A stretch of DNA of 64,000 nt from UM-FILTER-40-17 sp032251335. Its GTDB lineage: Bacteria; Bacteroidota; Bacteroidia; Flavobacteriales; Flavobacteriaceae. Under the pieces are notes generated by a model, which did no database searches, was not told where the DNA came from, and was given only the letters and a program-made list of their open reading frames with translations. Position numbers and translations under genes: made by a program. Position 1 is the stretch's first letter, and each line of letters begins with the position of its first letter. Location: contig JAVVDW010000006.1 of assembly GCA_032251335.1 (NCBI GenBank), positions 62,001 through 126,000 on the forward strand, written 5' to 3'. Below are positions 24,318 to 33,952 of this stretch, one piece after another.

Positions 24318-24353
24318 CAAAGCTATTAGCCTAAATGCTCATTTTGTGAGCAT
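24318..24353 (-). promoter_or_regulatory. Promoter with palindromic operator before the DnaB-like gene
   Basis: On the minus strand TAGCTTTG (24318-24325) is a TAnnTTTG -7 element 20 bp before the DnaB-like ATG. Ten bases upstream lies a perfect palindrome, ATGCTCA-N5-TGAGCAT (24335-24353), which covers the -33 region. The WYL regulator gene ends just beyond it, so this is a good candidate binding site for that protein. Confidence 0.6.
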
Positions 24354-24359
24354 ATAAAA

Positions 24360-25244
24360 TTATTTTTGATAATTTTCTGTCATTTTTTTAAAATGGAACA
24401 GCATTTTTTGATTCAAATATTCGGGATCCACTACTGAAACTTTGTCTAAATAGGAAGCCAAAAGCTGTTCAAATTCGTAATTAATCACCACTGTCAATGC
24501 CAATAAACCCCCGTTCTCATTCTTCTCTATAATTTCTTGGCTTGGATGAATGGGATAGGTCTCGAAGAGTTGCAATTGGTATTGTTCTACTTTTAAGAGT
24601 ACATTTTCTACCCGACCGGAATAGTTGACGCCAATGGTGTTTTTATAAAGTTCGGCAAATTTAGGGTCGGGATCGAAGCGTTGGTTTAGCACCTCAAAAT
24701 CTGTAATTCGGTCTATGCCGTACACCCTTATTTCGCCATCGTTTTTTTCGCCTATAAGGTACCAACGGCCTAAATATTCCTTGAGTAACCGGGGTTTGAT
24801 GATTCGAGTTTCTTGTTTTTCTAAATAAAATTTTTGATACTTAATTTTCAGCATCTTACTCTTCAAAATGGCCTCATACACTTCCAAAATATATTCAAAA
24901 TTTCGCAACCTGCTTTCGGTGGTAAACGAAATCAAACCCGATGAAACCCATTCTTGTTGGTGCTTCAATCTACCCCAAAGCAATAAAGACTTTACGAATT
25001 GGTATCGACTTACATTTTCATCTGCTTCAACAAGTTGAACTTGTCCGTTCGCTCCACGAAAATCCAGAACTATCCCAAATGTATCCTCTATAAATTTTAA
25101 TAACCTGCTGATGGTTGCCGCTGAATGGCTGAGCTCTTTTTCTGACAAAACCAGAGCAAACCCCTTTCTGTTGTATTTTTTAAGATGAAAAAATACATTC
25201 TCGAGTAAAATAATTGAGGATTTTAGGGGGTTGTTTTGTTTCAC
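24360..25244 (-). CDS. WYL-domain transcriptional regulator
   Basis: A 294-residue regulator. An N-terminal helix-turn-helix (about 25-60, with SHSAATISRLLKFIE) is followed by a WYL sensor domain whose name-giving tripeptide is at residues 161-163 (GRWYLIGEKNDGE) and by a C-terminal extension (WCX-like). WYL proteins bind nucleic-acid or nucleotide ligands and often control phage-defence islands. The GTG start at 25244 is 27 bp after the M14 peptidase stop, and the frame is open right back to that stop. First gene of the island; readthrough from the peptidase gene is possible. Confidence 0.85.
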   Translation of the reverse strand: MKQNNPLKSSIILLENVFFHLKKYNRKGFALVLSEKELSHSAATISRLLKFIEDTFGIVLDFRGANGQVQLVEADENVSRYQFVKSLLLWGRLKHQQEWVSSGLISFTTESRLRNFEYILEVYEAILKSKMLKIKYQKFYLEKQETRIIKPRLLKEYLGRWYLIGEKNDGEIRVYGIDRITDFEVLNQRFDPDPKFAELYKNTIGVNYSGRVENVLLKVEQYQLQLFETYPIHPSQEIIEKNENGGLLALTVVINYEFEQLLASYLDKVSVVDPEYLNQKMLFHFKKMTENYQK

Positions 25245-25271
25245 CTCTATGATGTAAATTTTTTTTAAAAC

Positions 25272-27809
25272 CTATTCCGTTGAAATAAGCGAACCGAAAA
25301 ACAAGGCATTGAGGAAGGTTTTGTTGGTGCCGTACATAAATCCGCGAAAATTCGGATTGTCCACAAACAAAACAACCGCGCCGCTACCTTGCGAATGTGC
25401 CAAAATAGATGCTGAATTTTTGATGACATTAAGATTCTCTGGATGCACATAACCGCTGATATGCGGATTGGTGGTGTAGAGCGCCACTTTGCCAAACCTG
25501 TTTTTACCGGGACTTAAAAACACATTGCTGTTTCTGTAAACCGTCAGTTTGGGGTTTGTGTAGCCAAAACCCACAGGGTGCGTGATGTCTAAAGTGGTTT
25601 CATAATAAGACCCGCCGGTTTCTTTGGCGCCGTAAAAATCTTGGGCTTCTGCATAATTCCCTCTGCTTAAACTATCTGTTTTGGCTTCGTTTTTTTTGAG
25701 TGTGGCCGTCGTCAGGCCGTTTCGGATAGCCCACGGTATGGCGCTTCGTTGTACAATCAATGTGCCGCCGGCATTGATCCAATCCTTGAGTTTGTCTTTG
25801 TTGAGTTGGTTGTGATTTCCGGAAACCAACACCAATACATTGTAATCATAAAGGTTGACGCGTCGCAAATCGGAAACGTCAATTTTGGTGATAGGTAGGC
25901 CAACACGGGTATCGAGCAAATGCCAGATTTCCCCGGCTTCGTAGGCACTAATGCCATCGCCTATGGGCATCAAAACTTTCGGTTTTTGTACAGTGTTAAA
26001 GTTGCGGCTACCCAAGTCTATACCTCCCAGATTCAAACCAGTTTCTACGGTGTAAACCTCAATTTGAGCCGCTTTCGCCGCTTCGGAAACAGCGGTGTGT
26101 AGTGCTTGTTGGTCCAATCGTTGGTCAGCTACGGAAATCATCAAACTGCCATAGCCGAAGTTTTTGTCTCCCTTGTTTGTTTTGGCGGGAAACGGTTTAA
26201 AAGCCGTTTTAACAAAAACGTCTTTTTGGAGCAAGTGTGCTAAGAATCGCGGTGCGTTGTAATCTGCCCAATCTACCACATAGGCATAAGAAGCTTTGTT
26301 AACTTCGGATATGGGTTTTTGTAGATTTTCGGCAGTTACTTTTGTGCCTTTTAGATTTTTAGTTTGCTTTACCACTGCATGTGGCATGTTGAATGCCAGT
26401 GCCATAGACCATGCAGAGGTGTCGTAAAAGACGCTGTCGTGAAACTGTTTAACGTTTTCAAATACCGAACGCACCATCAAATATTGGGATTGATCTGTAG
26501 GCACCACATAGGCACTGCCTTTTTTAAAGTTGTATCCGTTTGCAGAAAAATTTTCACTGATTTCGTAGGTTTCTATTTGGTGTTTTTGAAGCAGTTCTAC
26601 AAATTTTTGTGTACGGGTTACATCCCTTTCATCTCCAAAAACGTGGTAAGCATTTTCTTTTTTTCCTTGGTTGTAGGCGTCCGTAAAAAACTGTTTTTGA
26701 AACGATTGCATCATTTCTTTGTTTTCAAAAGTGGCTTTCAGAATGGCGATGCTTGTTCGCAGGTGGTTTCTGATGGCAAATTTGAATTCCAGCGGCACCG
26801 TAGTCGTATTTTGTATACGGCCTTCAGACCGTGCTTGTTCAAACACGATGCCGAGTCCGCCGTGGATGTCCGGATAGGTAGATCCGTAGCCCGGGTAGGA
26901 GTTGTCAAAAACCTCACGAGACCAATACAACGCACCGTAGGCGTCCAATGCCTCCTGAAAATACTTGGCATAGGTGGCGTTGATCACATCGTAGTGATAT
27001 CTGGGGATGATTGGATTTTCGGAGCTGTATTTTTTGGTGGGTTCAAAGAAATAAGTAGCGTCTGTTCCCATTTCGTGATAATCCGTGACCACATTGGGCA
27101 GCCACTGATGAAAAAAGGCAACCCTGTTTTGGCTTTCCACCTGCGCCAAAGGCAGCCAATCACGGTTGAGGTCAAACCAATAGTGGTTGGTTCGTCCGCC
27201 CGGCCAAGCTTCCTGATGTTCGGAGTCCAAAGGGTCGATCACGGGCGGGATGCCTCGTCTTGCGTTTACCCAAAGGGTATGACGGTCGCGCCCGTCCGGA
27301 TTCAGCACCGGTTCTACAAAAACAAGGGCGTTTTTTAAATACGTTTCCACTTCCGTGCTCTTTCCGGCCACTAAATAATAGGCAGCCAACATAGCAGCCT
27401 CTGCACTGGAAGCTTCATTGCCATGCACGCCGTAACCCAATTGGATAATAAGTGGTTCAGTAGTATTGGCAGCGGTATTAGGTTCTTTTACTTTCAGATG
27501 TTGTTGGCGAATATTTTCTTTGTTGGAAAGATTTTCGGGCGTAGAAATCAACAGATAAACCTGAGGCCTGTGCTCGTTGGTTTTGCCTATGTTGAAAACT
27601 TCAGCTTTTGGAGAAAGTGAGGCTAATTTTTCAAAATAAGCCACAATTCGGTCGTGGCGTGTATGCCATTCCCCAATAGGATAGCCCAAAAACTGTTCGG
27701 GGCTTGGAATATTAGGGTCAAAACTGAGGTTTTTTGGAAAAAAATAATTGTTCTGGGCCTGTGAGAAAAAGACCGTACAAAACATGAATAGTGTGATTAA
27801 CCTTTTCAT
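25272..27809 (-). CDS. M14 zinc carboxypeptidase, secreted
   Basis: Secreted metallopeptidase of the M14 family, 845 residues. The ATG at 27809 gives a signal peptide MKRLITLFMFCTVFFSQAQ; an ATG 16 codons upstream would spoil it. The zinc motif HGNEASSAEA (H-x-x-E) and the third ligand in DYHEMG are present, and the catalytic glutamate lies in FEQARSEGRI. The second half has a class-I glutamine-amidotransferase-like region (VLMPIGDGISAYEAGEIWHL; GLPITKIDVSDL), as in many Bacteroidota M14 proteins. The last 58 bp are duplicated at 19576-19630, on the other side of the accessory island. Confidence 0.9.
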   Translation of the reverse strand: MKRLITLFMFCTVFFSQAQNNYFFPKNLSFDPNIPSPEQFLGYPIGEWHTRHDRIVAYFEKLASLSPKAEVFNIGKTNEHRPQVYLLISTPENLSNKENIRQQHLKVKEPNTAANTTEPLIIQLGYGVHGNEASSAEAAMLAAYYLVAGKSTEVETYLKNALVFVEPVLNPDGRDRHTLWVNARRGIPPVIDPLDSEHQEAWPGGRTNHYWFDLNRDWLPLAQVESQNRVAFFHQWLPNVVTDYHEMGTDATYFFEPTKKYSSENPIIPRYHYDVINATYAKYFQEALDAYGALYWSREVFDNSYPGYGSTYPDIHGGLGIVFEQARSEGRIQNTTTVPLEFKFAIRNHLRTSIAILKATFENKEMMQSFQKQFFTDAYNQGKKENAYHVFGDERDVTRTQKFVELLQKHQIETYEISENFSANGYNFKKGSAYVVPTDQSQYLMVRSVFENVKQFHDSVFYDTSAWSMALAFNMPHAVVKQTKNLKGTKVTAENLQKPISEVNKASYAYVVDWADYNAPRFLAHLLQKDVFVKTAFKPFPAKTNKGDKNFGYGSLMISVADQRLDQQALHTAVSEAAKAAQIEVYTVETGLNLGGIDLGSRNFNTVQKPKVLMPIGDGISAYEAGEIWHLLDTRVGLPITKIDVSDLRRVNLYDYNVLVLVSGNHNQLNKDKLKDWINAGGTLIVQRSAIPWAIRNGLTTATLKKNEAKTDSLSRGNYAEAQDFYGAKETGGSYYETTLDITHPVGFGYTNPKLTVYRNSNVFLSPGKNRFGKVALYTTNPHISGYVHPENLNVIKNSASILAHSQGSGAVVLFVDNPNFRGFMYGTNKTFLNALFFGSLISTE
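25273..25330. repeat. Right copy of the island-flanking direct repeat
   Basis: This is the intact 3' end of the M14 peptidase gene, matching the detached copy at 19576-19630. Both copies have the same orientation and are 5.7 kb apart with the whole accessory island between them. The layout is like the attL/attR pair left when an element integrates at the 3' end of a gene and supplies a replacement end. Confidence 0.75.
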
Positions 27810-27991
27810 AAGCTTGAGAATTTCTGTAAAATAACTGATTTTTAACAGCATCACCAAATCTGTAAAATTTAAATAGGAGGTATTTCATCAACCAATGGCG
27901 CGCCCATCGCTTTTGAATTTGAAATGAACTTTACATATTTTACACTATCATAATGGAAAAAGTCAACTCCAAAAAAATGAACGCGCTAATA

Positions 27992-30900
27992 TCAATTTAC
28001 GATGAATTTTCTTGTGACAAATCCTTTTTGATTTGAAAACCTGAGTATATAAATGTTTCTTTTCTTTTTGACGGGTATTCTTAGATGTTGGGTTTTGATA
28101 TCCGTGTTGTAGATTTTTTGTCCGCTTACGTCAAACAGTGCTACCTGATGAAAGTCATGGAATTCGTCGGCGAGGTCAATCGCCAATTCCTGATTCTCTT
28201 CATAGTATTGAATTGATATAAAGCTGTTTGTTGGGGTTTCAGCCATGCTGTCAATATCACTTACAGTCAGTTGTGTGCTTGATGGCGGTTGAAAAAGGAG
28301 CGCAAAACGATTTTCATAGATTCCGGGTTCCAATGAGATTTCAAAAGGTTTGTCATTGATGGCAAAAACTTCCTCTGTAACATGGTCTACGATAAATAAA
28401 TTTATTCCGTTTGGTGTGCCTTCGGTAACATCCAATTTTATTCGAGCCTTACCCGCTTGGTTTACAACCAAGCCTAAGGGAAATTCCTTTTTGTCATCAA
28501 AACTATACACACCCTGTATGACCAATTTTTTAGTATCCAGAAGCCAATACATGTCTTCTTTGTTTTGGTCGGCAATATATGCATCAAAACCCACGTCAAA
28601 ACCCGGTGTCGCTTTTTCATGGATGCCTAAAGCAATTTGTCTGAGCAAACCGGTTGGAGATTCATACACAAGTCTGATGAGCTTGTCTTGACTTTGTATA
28701 GATGTGTTTAGGCTGTTGGCAACGGTTCGTCTTTGCGGAGCACGTGTAAAAACCGATTGCTGTACAGATTCACGGACAAAGACCCTTTGGCTGTTTTTGA
28801 AGACAATATTTCCACCGTCAACTGATAGAATGGGAGCGCCGTTGTCGTTATTATTCCCGGTTGGAGTGGTTGACACAAAAAAACCTTGATTGACAGGGAT
28901 GAAGGGGCCGGGTATCATGGTACCAATAGCCGGGCCGCCGTTGTTTGAGGTGTTGTTGATTCGGCTGTTGCTGGATATGGCGGCAACGCCAGTGAGTAGA
29001 TTTCTTGTAGCATAGCCACCCACATAATCTTTCAGGTTGTGGGAGTTTTGTTCGCCAAAATGATCCCAAAAATAAAGTGCTCCGTTGATGATGGTACCAT
29101 TTTCATTATTACCGCCATTAGCAATGCTCAAGTTGTCTAAGATAAATTCAGTAGCATCAATAGCTGAGGGATATGGGTTGCCCACCAACCTATCTACATT
29201 GCCTTCCGGATTTGTTGTTGTCGGGTTTTTAACAAGTGGTATTAGTATGTTACCATTGTAGGGTTTTCCTTTAAATACGTAGTTCTGCTGGCTATTGCTA
29301 ATATCGGCAGAGCCCGAAGTACCTTTCATGGTGTAACCTTCTGCCGGGAGTATGGGGCTGTTTTGATTGATGGATTTCCAACCGTAAATATTGCCGGACA
29401 TACCGTAGAAGCTGAACATCCAGAAGGTACTAAGTGTTCGGGGCGTTGAAGGGCTATTGGAATCGGCAGCAGTGTGAGCAGAACGAAAATTAAGAGGCAC
29501 ATATGAGTTGGACAGGGTGCCGTCAAACAAGACATTGGAAATGGTAAAATTAGCATTTGTACTAGGGACACCGCTGCCTCTGGTTGTGGTATTCCCGTTT
29601 GGGGCACTTACGGACGAAGTCCAGTAGTTATAGTTATAACTGTTGGCAGTTCCTTGTTGGTCTCTCTCGATATAGCCGCCACTATCTTCATCCAAGATGC
29701 TGCCCTCTGTTTGTACCAATTGTGATTCTCCTACTAGGTCAATCACACCGTCTATTTCTAGATAGTGGGTCACGGTAAGTCCCTGACCGGAATTGTTTTC
29801 ATCAAGAGGTTCCAATGGATTAGCCATAGAAAGGGTTCCGTCGGCATTTATCAAACCCAAAACCGTAATGTTTTTATTGCCCGATGTGATATTGTGATGG
29901 GTCTCAACGATGTTCCAATTTATAAAAGTAGAACCATCAAGGCTTAATGAATTGGGAGGGTCTTGAAAAGGATTGTTTCCCCATGTATTAGGATCGGCCC
30001 AATTGCCGTCTGCCTGAGATACATAAGGCATTGAGAGTGTTTGGGATTCGGTGAGTACCTTTGGTTTTGAAAGGTAATTGATGCGTAAAAAATTTCTGGC
30101 ATCTGTCAAACCTTCAACAGTGGTGCCAAAAAAGGAGTTGAAGTCATAATATGCCCTGAGTTTACTCCAAGGAATGTTTCCAATCTCATTGGACGGACTG
30201 GCATAGGGCAAGGCTTTACCATTGATAAAATCGGTTCCGGCATTGTTGAAGCGTTCCAATTCTTGATTCATCACATATCTAACTTGATTGGCACTTAGGC
30301 CAACATCCCAAATAGAAAACTCATCTATTTCACCTAAAAACGGATAGTGGATGTTATCCTTGTCATTGTAAACCACACCAATGGCAAAACGGTTAAAATT
30401 GGGTGTAGGCGGGTTCACATTTTGGATTGATTTGTCGAGTACCCCATCTATGTAGAGAAATACCGTGCCACTGTCAAAAACAAATGTGGTGTGATGCCAC
30501 TTGGCATCGCTGATTTTTGTATTGGAAGAGAGTATGATTTGTCCATCCATAAAAACTTCCAGTTCGTTTAGGGTGTTAATTCTCATTTGTAGCTTTTCAC
30601 CTTTTGATGCAATTGCCCTGTTGTTATTGCTAGGGCTGGATTTTATCCACGACATTACCGTAAAAGCATTAATATTGAGGTTAAGAACATATTCGCCTAC
30701 TAAATAATCGCCCGATGAAATGCTTACGGCTCTTTTTTGGGTTAATTTTTGTGCTTTTCCAAAACTGAAATACTTAATCCCATCAAAATCATACCAAGCT
30801 TGCAAGTTTCCGTTGCCATCCGGTTTTAGAGGAATCACGTCGATAATGTCTGCATCAGTGAAATTTGGACCGTCAGCAACTACCAGCGCATATTCCTCAT

Positions 30901-32980
30901 TTGCATTTTTAGGAAAGGAGGCAAAAGAGGAAGTGGGAAGGCTTACAAATACATTTCGAACGTCTCCGTTGGCACTCGAACGCGATTCAACAATTTTCCA
31001 TTTTCTGTCTATTCGGGTTAGAGTTGATGTTACCCCCGCTGCGATGCTTATTGAATTGGTCTGAGACCCGCTAAAACTTTCGTTGTTGCTGCCCCATACC
31101 AAAAAATCTCCATCTTCATCAAATTCATTCGGATTGTTAGTATTTCTGCTGAAGATGCCTCCCAATCCTATGGTTACTTCGTTTGCCGTATTGAGGGTTT
31201 TGGATTGTTTTTGGTTTAAATCGGATAAAGAGTCTTTTCCAATTCCTGCTACGTGATAATTAAATCCGGCATTGGCGGTAATATTCCATACCACATTGTT
31301 GAAAGAGTTGATATAATCTTTATTTGCCTGTTCGCCATTGCCCAAAGTGATGCCGTATTTGATAGCCAGATACGATTCTATTTTCTGTCGGTCTACATCG
31401 TTTACCCGCTCGGCAAAAGTGAAAATTTCAGCTACGCGACCGTTTAGGTTGCCCATGGGCGAATTGGCATTTTTTCCAATTATGTAAGGAGTGCCCAGAA
31501 CGATATCCGGTTCGGGTAGGGTGTCTACACTGCCTAAATTTTCAAATACAGCAATATTCGTATTGGCCGGAACCACGTCAATAACGGAATTGAAACGGAT
31601 TTCCATGCCATCGGCTGGGTTTGCAGACTTGTTACCTGTGTTGATAATACCGGCTTTGTCATAGGCTCTGGAAGTGGAGGCAGGCAAGGCATAAAAAGGT
31701 TTAGCAGATGAAGAGGAACCCTGATTGTACCACAATCTTTCGCCGGATAGATTGGTCGTATAGTTGCCGAAACCCACTCCGGTGACGTCTTCCAAGTCAT
31801 CTACATAATTTGCAGAACTCGTATTTCCGGCAACGGTTCCTGAAAAGGCAGTCATACCCGGAGAAGTTGTAACGTCAACATCAGGAATCATCACGATAAA
31901 AATGTCTTGGCTGTAAAAGCCGTTGTCTGCATTCAATAAAAATTGACTTAAGCCACTGCCGTCATTTTCAAATTTGATGACAGGATTAAAGTTGATATTA
32001 GATGCGGCATCATCCAAAAAAGTGGGCTGGTTAGACGCAATTCCTTGAACCGCGTCTTTGCCATTGGTGCCAATGTCTGTCCATCTACTCACTTTGGATA
32101 CATTTTGTACGACACCGCGGGTAGATTTTAGCCATAAACGGAAATCTGCTGTTACACCACCCGGGCCGGGTATGTTAAAGTTAAAAATATCAGCGCTTAC
32201 CGTGAAGGTAAAAGGATTTGCAGTGGGGTCATTGCTGTCAATACTGATGATGGAAGTGAAGGTGCCCGTTGCAGCTGGAGCCGTAAAGGTTACGTCAAAA
32301 AAGAAGGAACTTCCCGGTGATATACTAAAGCTTCTCGGTGGAAGAGGTCCAACGGGTGTGCTTATGGCAAAATCGCCAACCGAACTACTAATGGAGCTTA
32401 AATCCAGATTACAACTTCCTGTATTGCTCATGAAAAACCTTCTGGTTACGATATCTCCCGTGGCCACCACACCAAAAAAAGTTCCGTTGGAAGCGGTAGT
32501 AGCAGTAGAACCATTTATGACATCTGCTAAGGGACTACCACCCAAAACAGAAAGTATAGGTGCGGAATTTACCACCACCGTAAAGGTAAAGACAGCTTCG
32601 TCTTTTGGGCGAATTGTTACCGTAGTGCTGACGCTGCTACAGCTCGGATTTATATTCTGAATTTCAAAATCAAGAAACTTGGCCCCACCTGGGCAATCTT
32701 CGGGTTTTACGTTTTTGTTAAAATTGTTTGGGGAAAGGTCAAAATCGACAGTGTTTGACAAGCTGATCTCATCAATTTTTAAGTTTCTGCAATTGTTGGT
32801 TTCTATATTGGTAATCCTAAAATCGATGCTGTTTCCCGCGTTGATAGTAATGGTGGAACCCGAGGTGACAACGGATCCTCCTAAAATTTCAACTTGTAAA
32901 ACTTGTGCTGAGGTGTAATGACTGCAAAGCAGTAAAAAAATAGTGTAAAGCGTAAATGAAGCTCTAAATTTTCTGCTCAT
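27992..32980 (-). CDS. Giant LamG-containing T9SS surface protein
   Basis: Exported protein of 1662 residues. After a signal peptide (cleaved near TSAQ) come choice-of-anchor-D/ASPD-like repeats (to about 260), a region with GRVAEIFTFAERVNDVDRQK and IESYLAIKYGITLG typical of a domain repeated in Bacteroidota adhesins, a LamG/concanavalin-like domain (MSWIKS..., WHHTTFVFD), and a module with LVGNPYPSAIDA, GALYFWDH and NQGFFV. The C-terminus (VALFDVSGQKIYNTDIKTQH, final RKFIVN) is a type-A T9SS sorting domain, so it is secreted by the type IX system and cell-surface anchored. Probably an adhesin; ligand unknown. Confidence 0.88.
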   Translation of the reverse strand: MSRKFRASFTLYTIFLLLCSHYTSAQVLQVEILGGSVVTSGSTITINAGNSIDFRITNIETNNCRNLKIDEISLSNTVDFDLSPNNFNKNVKPEDCPGGAKFLDFEIQNINPSCSSVSTTVTIRPKDEAVFTFTVVVNSAPILSVLGGSPLADVINGSTATTASNGTFFGVVATGDIVTRRFFMSNTGSCNLDLSSISSSVGDFAISTPVGPLPPRSFSISPGSSFFFDVTFTAPAATGTFTSIISIDSNDPTANPFTFTVSADIFNFNIPGPGGVTADFRLWLKSTRGVVQNVSKVSRWTDIGTNGKDAVQGIASNQPTFLDDAASNINFNPVIKFENDGSGLSQFLLNADNGFYSQDIFIVMIPDVDVTTSPGMTAFSGTVAGNTSSANYVDDLEDVTGVGFGNYTTNLSGERLWYNQGSSSSAKPFYALPASTSRAYDKAGIINTGNKSANPADGMEIRFNSVIDVVPANTNIAVFENLGSVDTLPEPDIVLGTPYIIGKNANSPMGNLNGRVAEIFTFAERVNDVDRQKIESYLAIKYGITLGNGEQANKDYINSFNNVVWNITANAGFNYHVAGIGKDSLSDLNQKQSKTLNTANEVTIGLGGIFSRNTNNPNEFDEDGDFLVWGSNNESFSGSQTNSISIAAGVTSTLTRIDRKWKIVESRSSANGDVRNVFVSLPTSSFASFPKNANEEYALVVADGPNFTDADIIDVIPLKPDGNGNLQAWYDFDGIKYFSFGKAQKLTQKRAVSISSGDYLVGEYVLNLNINAFTVMSWIKSSPSNNNRAIASKGEKLQMRINTLNELEVFMDGQIILSSNTKISDAKWHHTTFVFDSGTVFLYIDGVLDKSIQNVNPPTPNFNRFAIGVVYNDKDNIHYPFLGEIDEFSIWDVGLSANQVRYVMNQELERFNNAGTDFINGKALPYASPSNEIGNIPWSKLRAYYDFNSFFGTTVEGLTDARNFLRINYLSKPKVLTESQTLSMPYVSQADGNWADPNTWGNNPFQDPPNSLSLDGSTFINWNIVETHHNITSGNKNITVLGLINADGTLSMANPLEPLDENNSGQGLTVTHYLEIDGVIDLVGESQLVQTEGSILDEDSGGYIERDQQGTANSYNYNYWTSSVSAPNGNTTTRGSGVPSTNANFTISNVLFDGTLSNSYVPLNFRSAHTAADSNSPSTPRTLSTFWMFSFYGMSGNIYGWKSINQNSPILPAEGYTMKGTSGSADISNSQQNYVFKGKPYNGNILIPLVKNPTTTNPEGNVDRLVGNPYPSAIDATEFILDNLSIANGGNNENGTIINGALYFWDHFGEQNSHNLKDYVGGYATRNLLTGVAAISSNSRINNTSNNGGPAIGTMIPGPFIPVNQGFFVSTTPTGNNNDNGAPILSVDGGNIVFKNSQRVFVRESVQQSVFTRAPQRRTVANSLNTSIQSQDKLIRLVYESPTGLLRQIALGIHEKATPGFDVGFDAYIADQNKEDMYWLLDTKKLVIQGVYSFDDKKEFPLGLVVNQAGKARIKLDVTEGTPNGINLFIVDHVTEEVFAINDKPFEISLEPGIYENRFALLFQPPSSTQLTVSDIDSMAETPTNSFISIQYYEENQELAIDLADEFHDFHQVALFDVSGQKIYNTDIKTQHLRIPVKKKRNIYILRFSNQKGFVTRKFIVN

Positions 32981-33207
32981 AATTTGGGGTTAGTTGAACA
33001 TCTTCGCGAATTTAATCCAATTTAAATAAACAAAAAATAATAAGATATATTTAACATTTATATTGATAATAATACCTGTATAATACTTATTTTAACAATC
33101 TATTAACATAAACTATTTTTTTTAAAAATTGATTATAAAACTATCCTCAGGCAATTCAAGTCTGTTTTTTAAAGTAGATATCCTTATCTTTCTTTAAAAA
33201 TTAAAGT

Positions 33208-33215
33208 TATTTTTG
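33208..33215 (+). promoter_or_regulatory. -7 element upstream of rhomboid gene
   Basis: TATTTTTG matches TAnnTTTG, 33 bp before the rhomboid ATG. The rest of the 266-bp gap that separates it from the divergent T9SS gene (32981-33247) is highly AT-rich, and nothing else is recognised in it. Confidence 0.45.
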
Positions 33216-33247
33216 TGGTGTCTCACCATTTCAACTTTTGATCAATC

Positions 33248-33916
33248 ATGCATTATCGCACTTTTATATATCCGTTATTTTTGGTGCTGAGTCTTTGGAT
33301 AGTCTATTGGTTAGATATTCGTCTGGGCATCGATACAGAAACCCTTGCAATTTATCCGCGCAAAATTTCCGGACTGTCGGGTGTTTTGCTCTCACCCTGG
33401 GGACATGCTTCTTTGGCGCATTTATACCACAACAGCCTGCCACTTCTGGTCATGTTTACCGCCTTGTTTTATTTCTACAGCGAAGTGCGCTTTCGGGTAT
33501 TGTTGATTGGGCTTTTGGGAAGTGGTTTGTTCACTTGGATTTTTGGAAGGGCGTCCTACCACATCGGGGCAAGCGGTATGGTCTACGTGCTTTTTAGTTT
33601 TTTATTTTTCGGAGGTGTTTTTGCCAGACATTACAGACTGATGGCACTTTCCCTAGCGGTGGTTTTTTTCTACGGAAGTTTGATTTGGTATGTTTTTCCA
33701 ATCGAGGCAGGCATATCATGGGAAGGTCATCTGGGCGGTTTTCTAACGGGATTGGCGTTGGGTATTTTTTACAGAAAAAAACTGGAGGCACCCAAAAAAT
33801 ATCAATGGGAAGAAGAAGACTTTGATGCGTCTGAGGATGAATTTTTAAAGCATTTTGATGCGGATGGAAATTTTATAGAAAGCTTACCCGAATCTGATCG
33901 GAATAATGGAGAGTAA
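33248..33916 (+). CDS. Rhomboid-family intramembrane serine protease
   Basis: Six-helix membrane protease that cleaves within membrane segments. The catalytic dyad is visible as Ser109 in HIGASGM and His161 in WEGHLGGF; the HxxHLxxN-like loop is seen as GHASLAHLYHNSLP in helix 2. Length 222, with an acidic, charged C-terminal tail of about 40 residues outside the membrane (WEEEDFDASEDEF). ATG at 33248. It stands alone between convergent and divergent neighbours. Confidence 0.92.
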   Translation: MHYRTFIYPLFLVLSLWIVYWLDIRLGIDTETLAIYPRKISGLSGVLLSPWGHASLAHLYHNSLPLLVMFTALFYFYSEVRFRVLLIGLLGSGLFTWIFGRASYHIGASGMVYVLFSFLFFGGVFARHYRLMALSLAVVFFYGSLIWYVFPIEAGISWEGHLGGFLTGLALGIFYRKKLEAPKKYQWEEEDFDASEDEFLKHFDADGNFIESLPESDRNNGE

Positions 33917-33952
33917 GAATCTTTAAATGGAAAAACGTAATACAGAAATACA

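Noticed and set aside
19511..25330. Integron, prophage or conjugative element as source of the island
   Set aside because: No integrase, attC-type folded sites, phage or transfer genes are present; only the flanking repeat supports mobility.
26364..27338. 324-residue ORF antisense to the M14 peptidase gene
   Set aside because: Shadow of a well-supported gene with catalytic motifs; the antisense translation is rich in Cys, Phe and His and matches nothing.
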